Below the pieces are notes generated by a model that worked only from the letters and a program-made list of their open reading frames with translations, did no database searches and was not told where the DNA came from. 64,000 bases of DNA from an uncultured Lachnospiraceae bacterium (GTDB lineage: Bacteria; Bacillota; Clostridia; Lachnospirales; Lachnospiraceae): positions 1 through 64,000 of the forward strand of contig CAMWXE010000015.1 in assembly GCA_947178145.1 (NCBI GenBank). The letters are read 5' to 3'. Both the position numbers and the translations under genes were made by a program. Positions within the stretch are counted from its first letter, which is position 1; each line of letters begins with the position of its first letter. This document shows, one piece after another, positions 7,864 to 17,500 of this stretch.

Positions 7864-8985
7864 ATGAAGAAAACGAATCTGGATGCCTTGTCAGCAAAAT
7901 ACAGGATATCCGACTACAAGGAACTACACGCAAAAGTAATTGCGCTGATCGACAGTCAGAAGATAAAACCGGTGAAGGCGTCGGGAAAGAACGGGAAGTC
8001 GCCGGCCCTTTACAGGGAATACTGGGTGATCGAGGAGAAACAGGATGTATCTCAATATATCAATGAGCTAAACTACGAGATCGCTCCTGTCATTTCCACG
8101 GACTATTATCAGGCGCACATCGAGCAGTATATTCAGGACAGGCAGTGGGTATTGCTGTTAAATGATTATATCAAGAACCATGATTTTATGACACTCATGT
8201 CAGAAAATGAGCGCAGCTTTGACATCTGGCACAGGGAGAAATTTCTGAAACAAGAGCAGGGAAAGAAGATTTTGAAGCGCTGCGGGCTGGAGACGGATTT
8301 TCTGAATTATTATCGGACGACAGAACCGATTGCGTATTATTCCGCGACAAGACAGACGCCGCAGAATTTGCTGATAGTTGAAAATAAGGACACATTTTAC
8401 AGTATGCGCAAGTGTCTGATGAATACCGGACAAAGGGAGAAAAGCGGCATGAGGGGAAGCGTGATCAATTGTCCGGAATTGAGCAGACAAACTGAGCCAA
8501 TATGCCAGATAAATAACAGTAAAAATTTGCCTGAAAATGCTGCGCATCCAATATGCGGTGAGCAGATTGGTACTTTGATTTATGGAGCGGGAAAGGGAAT
8601 TATCGCGGCATTTTCCGATTTTGCTATCAGCGGCGAGCCTTATATGACAGCGCAGGGCAACAAAATCCTCTATTTTGGCGATCTGGATTATGAGGGAATC
8701 GGAATCTATCAAAATTTTGCATCCGCATATGGGAGTCAGTATGATATTCAGCTTTTGAAAAGTGCCTATGAGTTGTTGCTTGCAAAAGCAGACCGCATCG
8801 GTATTGAAAACCTTCCACTTACTAAGGAAGGGCAGAACCGGAAAATTGAAAACCTTTTTCTATGTCAGTTTTCCCAAGAGCAGCAGGCAAAAATAAAAGA
8901 AATCCTCGAGCAGGACAGATATGTGCCGCAGGAGATATTGAATATAGCGGATATCATGGCAGTTCCTAAGTTTTACGGGGAATAG
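7864..8985 (+). CDS. Wadjet nuclease subunit JetD (DUF2220/Toprim)
   Basis: A 373-residue protein. The C-terminal half carries a Toprim-like catalytic core: the acidic residue in LLIVENKDTF (E173), the IYGAGKGI loop, and DLDYEG (273-278), matching the ENxxT/GxG/DxDxEG pattern of JetD. In Wadjet systems JetD cleaves DNA after the JetABC complex has extruded a loop on small circular plasmids. Between ENK and YGAGKG lies a long hydrophilic stretch of about 45 residues with little family resemblance, probably a surface insertion. ATG7864 is chosen because GGGG at 7854-7857 lies 6 bases upstream. Unusually, jetD is about 3 kb upstream of jetABC, behind its own terminator, with an ABC exporter between. 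Topoisomerase VI subunit A-like folds are related alternatives, but the jetABC genes nearby settle the call. Confidence 0.85.
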   Translation: MKKTNLDALSAKYRISDYKELHAKVIALIDSQKIKPVKASGKNGKSPALYREYWVIEEKQDVSQYINELNYEIAPVISTDYYQAHIEQYIQDRQWVLLLNDYIKNHDFMTLMSENERSFDIWHREKFLKQEQGKKILKRCGLETDFLNYYRTTEPIAYYSATRQTPQNLLIVENKDTFYSMRKCLMNTGQREKSGMRGSVINCPELSRQTEPICQINNSKNLPENAAHPICGEQIGTLIYGAGKGIIAAFSDFAISGEPYMTAQGNKILYFGDLDYEGIGIYQNFASAYGSQYDIQLLKSAYELLLAKADRIGIENLPLTKEGQNRKIENLFLCQFSQEQQAKIKEILEQDRYVPQEILNIADIMAVPKFYGE

Positions 8986-9025
8986 ATTAGAGAGGCTGAT
9001 GGGGATCGGATATAGAATAAAAAAG

Positions 9026-9057
9026 ACCGGGAGGCTCGAAAAAGCCTCCCGGTTTAT
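9026..9057 (+). terminator. Terminator after jetD
   Basis: ACCGGGAGGCT (9026-9036) and AGCCTCCCGGT (9043-9053) form a perfect 11-bp stem with a 6-base loop and then TTTATT. It makes jetD a separate transcription unit from the ABC genes downstream. Confidence 0.85.
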
Positions 9058-9158
9058 TATATAAAATACATTTCAATTTATAGGCGTTGTACATTATATA
9101 GCTTACCACAAATCAAATTACAAGTCTACTCTTTTTTTGTTTTTCTGCTAAAATTTTC

Positions 9159-9300
9159 TTATCAGCTGATAAAACTAATCAATATTCCTGCAGCGAGTGC
9201 ATCGAATATTCAGTTTTGGATAGTTTGACGCAGAATATTTTTCTGAGAGTGCTGCTTCCCAAACGCAGGCGCAGCGGTGGCTGCGTCGAGGCTTGGGGAG
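9159..9300 (+). promoter_or_regulatory. Palindrome and structured leader before the ABC exporter
   Basis: A perfect 14-bp palindrome TTATCAGCTGATAA (9159-9172) is a candidate operator. Further on, CGCAGC (9270-9275) pairs with GCTGCG (9280-9285), and TCCCAAA-side bases at about 9256-9263 pair with TTGGGGA at 9293-9299. This gives a two-tier hairpin about 75 bases before the TTG start. No known riboswitch was recognised and no confident -35/-10 pair was found in the 310-base gap. Confidence 0.45.
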
Positions 9301-9375
9301 TAGTGCTATCAGGAAAATAGGCAAGTCAAACTGCCAATTGATCCGACTTTTGCTGCAGGACAGGAGGGATTTATT

Positions 9376-10200
9376 TTGATAGAATTGAAAGATATTTGTA
9401 AAAGCTATCGGACAGTCAGACGCGGAGCTGGTTTTGGCAATGCAGCGAGATCGCTTTTTAAAAGAGAGTACTGTACGATTCATGCCATAAACCAAATTAG
9501 TTTTGCCATAAACGATGGCGAAATGGTCGGGTTACTGGGGCCGAACGGAGCAGGTAAAAGTACCACAATCAAAATATTGAGCGGGATATTGACCCCGGAT
9601 AGCGGAACATGTCTGGTAAACGGACAGATACCGTGGAAAAACAGAAAAAACTATGTCCGGCAGATCGGTGTGGTTTTTGGTCAGCGCTCACAATTATGGT
9701 GGGACATTCCGGTGATTGATTCGTTTGAGCTGCTGCAGGCCATTTATTCCATACCGGTATCAAAGTACCGCAGGAAGCTGGACGAACTGACACAGCTTCT
9801 GCATTTGGAAGATCTGTTAAAAACACCGACAAGGCAGCTGTCATTAGGACAGCGCATGCGCTGTGAGATTGCTGCATCTTTGCTGCATGAACCCCGGCTG
9901 CTGTTTCTGGACGAACCGACGATTGGATTAGACGCAGTCTCTAAGATTGCAGTTCGCGATTTTATAAAAAAGGTGAATGAAGAACATAGGACGACAGTAA
10001 TCCTGACAACTCACGATATGCAGGATATTGAAGCAATCGCCAAACGTGTGATTTTGATTGGCAAAGGGCAGAAACTGATGGATGGTACGCTGGAAGCTCT
10101 GCGCCTTGAAGCAGCATCTGCAGGATTGGGGAACGAAAGCTCTGAAATGGACATAGACCACATGATAGCCCATCTTTATACGAAATTTAACATTATATAG
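9376..10200 (+). CDS. ABC-2 type exporter ATP-binding protein
   Basis: A 274-residue ATPase. Walker A GPNGAGKST lies near residue 57, the signature is SLGQRMRCEIAAS, Walker B LLFLDEPTIGLD follows, and the switch histidine is in LTTHDMQD. It resembles the COG4586 ATPases that pair with DUF990-type permeases, a group that includes exporters of viologens and other toxic organic compounds; the substrate here is unknown. The start is TTG9376, seven bases after AGGAGG (9363-9368). It is followed at 9 bases by the first permease and forms a three-gene operon that separates jetD from jetABC. Confidence 0.9.
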   Translation: MIELKDICKSYRTVRRGAGFGNAARSLFKREYCTIHAINQISFAINDGEMVGLLGPNGAGKSTTIKILSGILTPDSGTCLVNGQIPWKNRKNYVRQIGVVFGQRSQLWWDIPVIDSFELLQAIYSIPVSKYRRKLDELTQLLHLEDLLKTPTRQLSLGQRMRCEIAASLLHEPRLLFLDEPTIGLDAVSKIAVRDFIKKVNEEHRTTVILTTHDMQDIEAIAKRVILIGKGQKLMDGTLEALRLEAASAGLGNESSEMDIDHMIAHLYTKFNII

Positions 10201-10209
10201 GAGGCGGTT

Positions 10210-11013
10210 ATGAGAAAATATTACAGTTTTTTTAAACTTCGGTTTGCCACTGGAATGCAGTATCGCATGGCATCTGTCACGGCACTCACAACGCAGCTGA
10301 TATGGGGATTGATGGAGTGTCTGGCATACAAAGCAATCGCGGAAGCTTCCGATGGCAGCCTGCCGATGAACTATGCTTCCATCGTGACTTATATCTGGCT
10401 GAAAGAAGCACTGCTCGCTCTTTTTAACACATGGGCGGCAGATAATGATCTTTTTGCAATGATAACAAATGGCGATATTGCGTATGAACTGTGCCGTCCG
10501 GTGTCGATCTATTCCATGTGGTTTTCAAGAACGATCGGGGCAAGAATCGCTGAGGCGGTCATGAGATGTATTCCCGTATTACTGTGTGCGTTTCTGATGC
10601 CAAAGCCGTATAGAATGACTTTGCCAGTCAGCGGCATGTCCTTTTTGCTGTTTCTGTTAACGCTCTTTTTGGCACTTGGGATTACAGTCACATTTTGTAT
10701 GATTGTCTATATGCTGTGTTTTTTTACGATTTCGCCGCAGGGATGGAGAATGGTTTTGACAGGAGCGGTGGATTTTCTGTCAGGAAATATCATTCCGCTG
10801 CCGTTTTTTCCGAAAAAGTATCTGTTCCTGTTGGAGCTGTCTCCGTTTGCCTATATGCAGAATGTTCCGTTTCGGATATACAGCGGAGATCTCGCTGGCG
10901 CAGAAATATATCCGTGCATCGCAAAACAGATATTCTGGTTCGCAGCACTCCTGTTTTTGGGGATTGTCATATGGAAACAGGCGGAAAAAAGAGTTGTCGT
11001 ACAAGGAGGCTGA
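10210..11013 (+). CDS. ABC-2 type permease, first subunit
   Basis: A 267-residue integral membrane protein with about six hydrophobic segments (for example AIAEASDGS-flanking helices, LLFLLTLFLALGITVTFCMIV and FWFAALLFLGIVIW, quoted in parts). It fits the DUF990/COG4587-type permeases that accompany COG4586 ATPases. AGGAGG at 10200-10205 precedes ATG10210 closely. It forms the channel together with the next gene. No substrate-binding protein is present, in agreement with an export role. Confidence 0.82.
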   Translation: MRKYYSFFKLRFATGMQYRMASVTALTTQLIWGLMECLAYKAIAEASDGSLPMNYASIVTYIWLKEALLALFNTWAADNDLFAMITNGDIAYELCRPVSIYSMWFSRTIGARIAEAVMRCIPVLLCAFLMPKPYRMTLPVSGMSFLLFLLTLFLALGITVTFCMIVYMLCFFTISPQGWRMVLTGAVDFLSGNIIPLPFFPKKYLFLLELSPFAYMQNVPFRIYSGDLAGAEIYPCIAKQIFWFAALLFLGIVIWKQAEKRVVVQGG

Positions 11014-11017
11014 TACC

Positions 11018-11812
11018 ATGGAGATAAAGAAAAATATAAAATTGTACATGAAGTATGCCTCAGTCTGTACGCAGAGCGTGATGCAGTATAAGGTTTCTTT
11101 TTTGCTGATGATTATTGGTCGGTTTCTGCTGGCATTTTGTGAGCTGATTGCGATAAAGTTCTTATTCTACGGTTTTACGCAGATAAAGGGGTACACCTAT
11201 GGAGATATTCTGCTGTGTTTTGCTGTCATTCAGATGTCCTTCACGTTTGCGGAGCTGTTTGGCAATGGATTCAAGGTGTTTTCGGGAATGGTGCGGAGCG
11301 GGGAATTTGACCGGATGATGCTCAGGCCATGCAGTCTGATTCTTCAGGTGATGGGAAGCAGATTTGAAGTGGGCAGAACGGGTCCGTTATTGACGGCTTT
11401 TATCACGCTGGTGCTGGGAATCCGGCATAGTCAGGTGACATGGAATCTGTTGACGGTTTGGACGATGGCGGCAATGACGATAGGGGGCACGCTGCTGTTT
11501 ATAGGGCTGTTTGTGCTGGAGGCGAGCTTTTGCTTCTTTTCCATCGAAGATACGTCGCTGATCAATGTGCTCACATACGGGGCAAAAACCCATGGCAAGT
11601 ATCCAATAGACATTTACGGGAAAGGAATCCTGCGGTTCTGCACTTATGTGATTCCTTATACATTGATTCAGTATTATCCCCTGCAGTATCTGCTGGGGAA
11701 ATCACGCAGTTGGCATCTGGCATTCTGCCCGCTTGGAATCGTTGTGTTTTTGCTGTTCTGCTATTTGATCTGGCGGTTTGGGGTAAAAAATTATAAATCG
11801 TGCGGGTCGTGA
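11018..11812 (+). CDS. ABC-2 type permease, second subunit
   Basis: A 264-residue membrane protein with about six hydrophobic segments, a relative of the DUF990/COG3694 permeases. AAGGAGG (11003-11009) lies 8 bases before ATG11018, just after the stop of the first permease at 11011-11013, so the earlier in-frame start near 10847 is unlikely. It contains the family-typical mid-region YPIDIYGKGILRF and ends with a basic tail. Its stop is 177 bases before jetA. Confidence 0.85.
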   Translation: MEIKKNIKLYMKYASVCTQSVMQYKVSFLLMIIGRFLLAFCELIAIKFLFYGFTQIKGYTYGDILLCFAVIQMSFTFAELFGNGFKVFSGMVRSGEFDRMMLRPCSLILQVMGSRFEVGRTGPLLTAFITLVLGIRHSQVTWNLLTVWTMAAMTIGGTLLFIGLFVLEASFCFFSIEDTSLINVLTYGAKTHGKYPIDIYGKGILRFCTYVIPYTLIQYYPLQYLLGKSRSWHLAFCPLGIVVFLLFCYLIWRFGVKNYKSCGS

Positions 11813-11859
11813 AACAGTCCGGTTTTTATAAAACTTATGATGTAAAATCCGCTGTTATA

Positions 11860-11978
11860 TGTTATAATGTCGCCATACATTATAAGCGCCCGAATGGGCA
11901 TTCCCTTGTATCATGGTACAATGTGTTTTAAAAGCGGAGCAAAACTTTTTGACAGAAAATGAAGTCAGAGTGTATAGA
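11860..11978 (+). promoter_or_regulatory. Candidate promoters of jetA
   Basis: An extended -10 TGTTATAAT lies at 11860-11868 without a good -35. A second pair, TTGACA (11949-11954) and TATAGA (11973-11978) with an 18-bp spacer, lies so close to ATG11990 that its transcript would begin within or after the GGAG ribosome site. The first is therefore the more plausible main promoter. Confidence 0.4.
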
Positions 11979-11989
11979 ATGGAGTAAAA

Positions 11990-13615
11990 ATGCAGTATGA
12001 ATTTTTAAAGCAGTTTTCCAAAAGAATGAAGCATGTGGGGATGTACGCCCTTCTTTTGCAGAACAGCATGGCGAAACAGACCTGGAAGCAGTATGGTTTT
12101 ATGAAAGCAGACGAACAGATCAACATGATTTTTACCGTGATGCTGTATATCATGGAGCAGTCGCTGCGGGAGGAGAGCTGTACGATGGACGATATCGGGG
12201 CGTACATCGACAATCTCAACTCGGGTTGCTTTCAGAAGAACATGTCCTATGATGACTGCAAAAAACTGGGGGATTTTATCGTCAATGTCATTCTGTCCAA
12301 CGAGGGCAGGGCAATGTATTTTGACGGGTATGACTATGACAGCATGGCGTATCGGAGCATGAACATCAGCTATATCGCAAACCGTGTCATTTATGTGGAC
12401 GAGGGGGTAAAACGAACGTCCTACTATCTGACGGAGGACGGCTATAACCTGATGCTCTCCACGCTCGAGATTGAAAACAACATGAAGCTCACAATCCATG
12501 AGATGATTTTCAAGCTGCATCTGGAAAAGCAGAGCTATGATAAGGCCGTCGACGAGATCAAAAACGTCTTTAATTTCATGCGCATACAGCTGCAGAAAAT
12601 CGAGGAGGCGATGCTTCGCGTGCGGCGCAATGCGCTGAGCTATTCCGTCGCAGACTACGAGGCGCTCATGCATGAAAACATGGAGACCATCGGAGACACC
12701 AAGGAGAAGTTTACAGGCTACCGCGAGATGGTAAAGCTCAGGGCATCGGAACTGGAACAGCAGAATATCAATGTGCAAAAACTCGATGCAAAGGAGGAGG
12801 AAAAGCTGGAGAATCTCCGCATCATTGAAGGGTATCTGAACAGGACGCTCGATGAACATCAGAAGATCCTGAACCTGCATTTTGACTTGAAGCTGCTGTA
12901 TGACAGGGAGCTGCAGTCGCTTGCGCAGATGTCGCTGATTCAGCGGTTCTCCATTCGGACAGAGCTCTACGACAAGGTGCTTGACAATCCGCGGTATCTC
13001 GAAAATCTGGACATATTTTTAAGGCCGCTGTTTCATCAGCAGATTCCCAAAATCTACAATCTGAATAAGTGTATGGAGCTGCAGCGTCCGGTCAGAAAAA
13101 AGGCGGAGGAAGATGTGGATGAACTGCTGGACTTTGACGAAAAGCAATGGCAGGACGAGCTGGAGCGCAGGAAGAAAGAGAAACTCAAAAAGTATGAGGA
13201 CAGTCTGGCGTTTATTATTGATGCAGTGCTCAAAAAGGGGCGTCTGTCATTGATGGAGCTGAAAGATATTTTGGAGGAGGACGCGGCGGCGCGGGATACC
13301 TGCATTCCGTCCATCGACGTGTTTAAGGAGATTATGGTGGAGCTCATCAGAAACCGCGAGATTTCCATGGAGACGCTGCGGAAGGAAAAGAGCGAATTTA
13401 TAACCGAGCAGGCCAATGATTTTCAGTTAAACGACATGCTGCTTGGCCTGACTGAGAAGGGAGCGGCCAGTCACGCAAAGCGGAAGAAGATAAAGAAAAT
13501 TTGCACGATGCGGTCAGAGGACGGAACGGTTGTGGAGTTTGCGAATGTGAAGGACGAAAGCGGCGGCGAGAAGACGATTCGATGCACAAATGTGATTATT
13601 ACGGCAGAAGTGTGA
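11990..13615 (+). CDS. Wadjet subunit JetA (DUF5716, kleisin-like)
   Basis: A 541-residue protein of the DUF5716 type that defines type II Wadjet operons. It has an N-terminal helical domain (about 1-180), long coiled-coil stretches (about 185-320, for example ELEQQNINVQKLDAKEEEKL) and a charged C-terminal region. In Wadjet complexes JetA is the MukF-like kleisin that bridges the SMC heads. GGAG and ATG11990 are 5 bases apart. The stop codon lies inside a 25-bp direct repeat (13611-13635), and about 210 bases of repeat sequence follow before jetB, unlike the tight spacing usual in these operons. Confidence 0.85.
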   Translation: MQYEFLKQFSKRMKHVGMYALLLQNSMAKQTWKQYGFMKADEQINMIFTVMLYIMEQSLREESCTMDDIGAYIDNLNSGCFQKNMSYDDCKKLGDFIVNVILSNEGRAMYFDGYDYDSMAYRSMNISYIANRVIYVDEGVKRTSYYLTEDGYNLMLSTLEIENNMKLTIHEMIFKLHLEKQSYDKAVDEIKNVFNFMRIQLQKIEEAMLRVRRNALSYSVADYEALMHENMETIGDTKEKFTGYREMVKLRASELEQQNINVQKLDAKEEEKLENLRIIEGYLNRTLDEHQKILNLHFDLKLLYDRELQSLAQMSLIQRFSIRTELYDKVLDNPRYLENLDIFLRPLFHQQIPKIYNLNKCMELQRPVRKKAEEDVDELLDFDEKQWQDELERRKKEKLKKYEDSLAFIIDAVLKKGRLSLMELKDILEEDAAARDTCIPSIDVFKEIMVELIRNREISMETLRKEKSEFITEQANDFQLNDMLLGLTEKGAASHAKRKKIKKICTMRSEDGTVVEFANVKDESGGEKTIRCTNVIITAEV

Positions 13616-13760
13616 AGTGTGAAGAGATTTTCTAAGCGGCCAAAAGACGCCCGCTAAGAAAATCTAAAGCTTCACACCGAAGAACGCAGGGGCAGCGTTC
13701 TTCACGGATTGTCTGCGCTGCTGATGGCAGCATGATGTGAAGTGTGAAGAGATTTTCTAA
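13611..13760 (+). repeat. Family B repeat with 25-bp direct repeats between jetA and jetB
   Basis: The 25 bases beginning TGTGAAGTGTGAAGAG occur exactly at 13611-13635 and again at 13736-13760. Between them, AGATTTTCTTAG-type arms pair (ATTTTCTAAGCGG near 13627 with CCGCTAAGAAAAT near 13650), and GAACGC/GCGTTC forms a second hairpin. Blocks TTCTAAGCGGCCAAA and TTCACGGATTGT are shared with 2385-2475. The first direct repeat contains the jetA stop codon. Confidence 0.8.
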
Positions 13761-13825
13761 GGCCGCAGACGGGCATTTTTAGTATATAGGAATGAAATAG
13801 TTTATTTCAGTGGGAGAGGTTTCAC

Positions 13826-14539
13826 ATGGCATATGAAATGGAAGAAATACGCCTGAGCCAGCAGATTTTTTATTATCTTTTGGAGCATTTTGAGCTGAAA
13901 GAGGACGAGGCGGCCGGGCTGTACAGGGCGTATGTGGAGAATGAGCAGGTGCAGCTGCTGGTCAAGAGCCAGGGCGATGAGGCACAGAGCAATATTGAGC
14001 GGTACGGGGAGGTCATCTACCTGATTCCAAAGGAGGAGAATGTCTTTCTGGGATTTTCCAAGGCGAAGCTCAAGGAGATCCTCTGCAAATCCGGGGGCAC
14101 GGACAAGGATTTTTACCTGTCACAGTTTGTGATACTGACACTGCTGTCAGAATTTTATGACGGACAGGGGGCGAGCGCAAAGTCGAGGGACTATATCCGC
14201 GTGGGCGAGCTGCAAAACTGCGTGACAGACCGGTTAAAGAACGGAGTCGAGAACACCACGGCGGAGGAGGAAGAAAAGAACGGTCTGGCTTTTCGGAACA
14301 TGCAGGAGGCATATGAGGCGCTAAAGTCGGATGAGCGCGGTTCGAGGGCAAGGACGACGAAGGAAGGCTTCCTCCACCATATTTTTATGTTCCTCGAAAA
14401 CCAGGGATTAATTGAATATGTGCAGGAAGACGAGATGATCAAGACGACGAAAAAGCTGGACAACCTGATGGACTGGAATCTGCTCAACCAGAATAATTTC
14501 CAGCGCATACACAAGGTGTTCCAGGGGGGATTAACATGA
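13826..14539 (+). CDS. Wadjet subunit JetB (DUF4194, KITE/MukE-like)
   Basis: A 237-residue protein with the DUF4194 pattern: a winged-helix start (LSQQIFYYLLEHFELKEDEA, at the length limit), the centre LSQFVILTLLSEFYD, and a C-terminal motif FLENQGLIEYVQEDEMIKTT leading into DNLMDWNLLNQ. JetB is the KITE subunit that dimerises on the JetA kleisin. GGGAGAGG precedes ATG13826 at about 8 bases. It overlaps jetC by 4 bases (ATGA at 14536), so the two are coupled. Confidence 0.87.
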   Translation: MAYEMEEIRLSQQIFYYLLEHFELKEDEAAGLYRAYVENEQVQLLVKSQGDEAQSNIERYGEVIYLIPKEENVFLGFSKAKLKEILCKSGGTDKDFYLSQFVILTLLSEFYDGQGASAKSRDYIRVGELQNCVTDRLKNGVENTTAEEEEKNGLAFRNMQEAYEALKSDERGSRARTTKEGFLHHIFMFLENQGLIEYVQEDEMIKTTKKLDNLMDWNLLNQNNFQRIHKVFQGGLT

Positions 14540-17500
14540 GTAAAATAAACGCAGTGCGTTTTATCAATCTGAACTATAACAACAATTCAATGCGCATCAG
14601 TGACGACACGTTTCAGATGCAGGGACGGAGCACGCTGATGTCGCTGCAGAACGGGGGCGGAAAGTCGGTTCTGGTGCAGATGATGACCGCCCCGTTTGTG
14701 CACAGGCGCTACAGGGACGCGAAGGACAGACCGTTTGAGAGCTACTTTACGACCAGCAGGCCCACCTTTATCATGGTGGAGTGGAAGCTTGACCGCGGGG
14801 CGGGTTACTGCCTTGTCGGAATGATGGTGCGCAAAAGCCAGCTGACGGAAGATGACGCAGAGAATCAGCTTGAGATGATTAATTTTATCTGCGAATATCC
14901 GAACAGGTGCGCTCAAGATATCTATCATCTTCCGGTGGTCGAGAAGCGGAACAAGGAAATCGTGCTCAAAAACTACCGCGAGTGCAGGCAGCTTTTTGAA
15001 TCCTACAAAAAAGACCACACAGTGAAATTCAACTGCTACGACATGAACAACAGCGCCCAGTCAAAGCAGTATTTTGACAAGCTTGCCGAGTATCAGATTT
15101 ATTATAAGGAGTGGGAGAATATTGTCCGCAAGATCAACCTCGAGGAGTCAGGTCTCTCGAAGCTTTTTGCAGACTGCAGGGACGAGAAGGGGCTGATTGA
15201 AAAGTGGTTTCTGGACGCGGTGGAGAGCAAGCTCAACAAGGAAAAAGACCGCATGAAGGAATTTCAGAATATCATAGAAAAATATGTGATCTCCTACAAG
15301 GCGAACCAGTCAAAGATCGAGCGCAGGAACACAATCCGCCAGTTCAAGGAAGATGCGTCAGAGATTGCCGCGTCAGCCGGCGAATATAAGCTTGTGACGG
15401 ACAAGGTGGAGGAGCAGGAGAACAGTATTGCAGGCTTTCGGGCTTTGCTGACGCAGATGGAGGCAGCGGAAAATGCTGCAAGAGACCAGCTTCTTGCGGA
15501 CAAGGCAGGATGCGGTCAGGAGCTTGCGCGCATCGAGTACGAAAGGTATTCTTATGAGATCGTAAACCTGACGGACCAGCTGCGTTTCCATGTGAGCAAC
15601 CGCGATATGATCGGCGTGGAGCGGGATGCGCTGGAGGGAGAGATCGCGCAGATCGAAACACTGCTTCACAAGATGGAACTCGCAAAGCAGGGCGAGCAGG
15701 TGGAGGACGTCAGGCAGGATGAAAGTCTGCTCAAAGAACGCCTCAAGGTTCTGCATGAGGGGGAGAGCAGGCTGGAGCCTGAGCGCAGGGCACTTGGGAA
15801 AGCGCTTGGCGAATATTATGAAAAGCTTGTGAAGGATGCGGCAGATCAGATTGATCAGAATGAGACCGCGTATCAGGAGGAAACGCAAAAGTTTCGTGAG
15901 CTGGAGGACAAGCAGCAGTGGCTTGACGAGAACATCATCAAAGTCATAACAAACATCAGCACTTACAAAGAGCGGATGAACAGTTTTAACCGCATCGAGG
16001 ACAGCTTTAACGAGGATTTTCAGGAGACATTTGTCAGAAATATCATCGGTGAGTATGAGCCGGGATTTCTGGATATCAAAGGGGAGCAGTACCAAAAAGA
16101 ACTCGGGGAGTGCACAAGGAGCTGTACAGCGCACAAAAAACTGCTCGAGGAGGCAAACGAACGGCAGAAATCACTGCTCCGCGACGTGGAGGACAAACAG
16201 CAGGAGCGCATCAGGCAGGAGTACCGGACAGCGGATTTGGAGCGGGAAAAAGCCGATTACGAGCGGGAGTTATCCGAGCGGCTTGTCATGATGCGCTATT
16301 TTGGCATTGACTTGAAGGAGCAGTGGAATATGGACAAAATTCTTGCCGCTGCAGACCGCAAGCTTACGGAGTGCGAGCAGATGAAGCGTATGCTGGAAAA
16401 GGAAGAGGACGCATTGCAGAAGGAATTTGTGCGCCTAACGCAGGGAAAAGTGCTGGAGCTTCCGGAGGAGACGTCAGCGCTGTTTGGCAGACTCAACATC
16501 AATATTGTGTATGGCATGGACTGGCTGAAGAAAAACGGTTACTCCCGTCAGCGAAACGAAGAAATTGTGCGCAGACAGCCGTTTCTTCCGTATGCGCTGA
16601 TTATGTCAAAACATGACATCAAGATACTTTCGGAGCATGACAGGGAGGTCTACACCTCATTTCCGATTCCCATCATACTGCGCGAGCGGCTCGAGGAGAC
16701 CGTGGCGGCGCAGGAGAGCGGACTTCTGGAGCTGTCAGGAGTCAGCTTCTTCATGTGGTTTAACGAAAAGCTGTTGGACGAGGAAGCGCTGCGCCTGCTC
16801 GTGCAGGAAAAAGAAAAGCAGATTCGGGAAAAGAAGGAACAGACAGCGGTGCGCAAAAAGGAGTACGAGGAATATTTTGAGAAGAGGGAACGGCTGAAAA
16901 ACCAAAGACTAACAAAAGATGCCTACGACAAAAATAGGACACAAATGTCAGAAATGGAGACGGAAGCGGAGGCGCTTCTCAGAACGATACAGACATTAAA
17001 AAGTGATGCGCAGAAAAATGAGGAGCACATCGGTAAGCTCTCGGAGGATATCACAAAGGAGCAGCATTTGTTAGAAAAGATGCGAAAGCGCGAGAAGCAT
17101 TTTGCACTGTTTTGCAAGGAGTATGAGACCTACATGGAATGCATGGCAAATGTGAACCGCTGTCAGAAAGAACAGGAGCGTTACGAGCAGAACCGAAAAA
17201 TGGTCAGGGACGCTCTGGAAACGTGCAGGGAACGGCTCAAAAGCATCGAGAGCGCGCACGCGGAGCTGGACAGGATGGCATTGGAATACCGAAACAAATA
17301 CAGCATATATGAGACATACCGGTTGACGGAAACAGAGGAGACTGCAAGGGAAATCCAGCTTCCGGCGACTGCGCAGGAGCAGGAGGCAAGATACGAGGCG
17401 ATCACCTCCAGAATGTCCATGCAGGTGCAGGATCTGGAAAAACAGCTGCAAAAGACTTCCGCAAACCGCATCAAACTGCAGAAAGAGCTGGAACGGCTGT

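Noticed and set aside
9058-9375. Known riboswitch class before the ABC exporter
   Set aside because: The leader folds into a two-tier hairpin, but no conserved core of a class I know was found.
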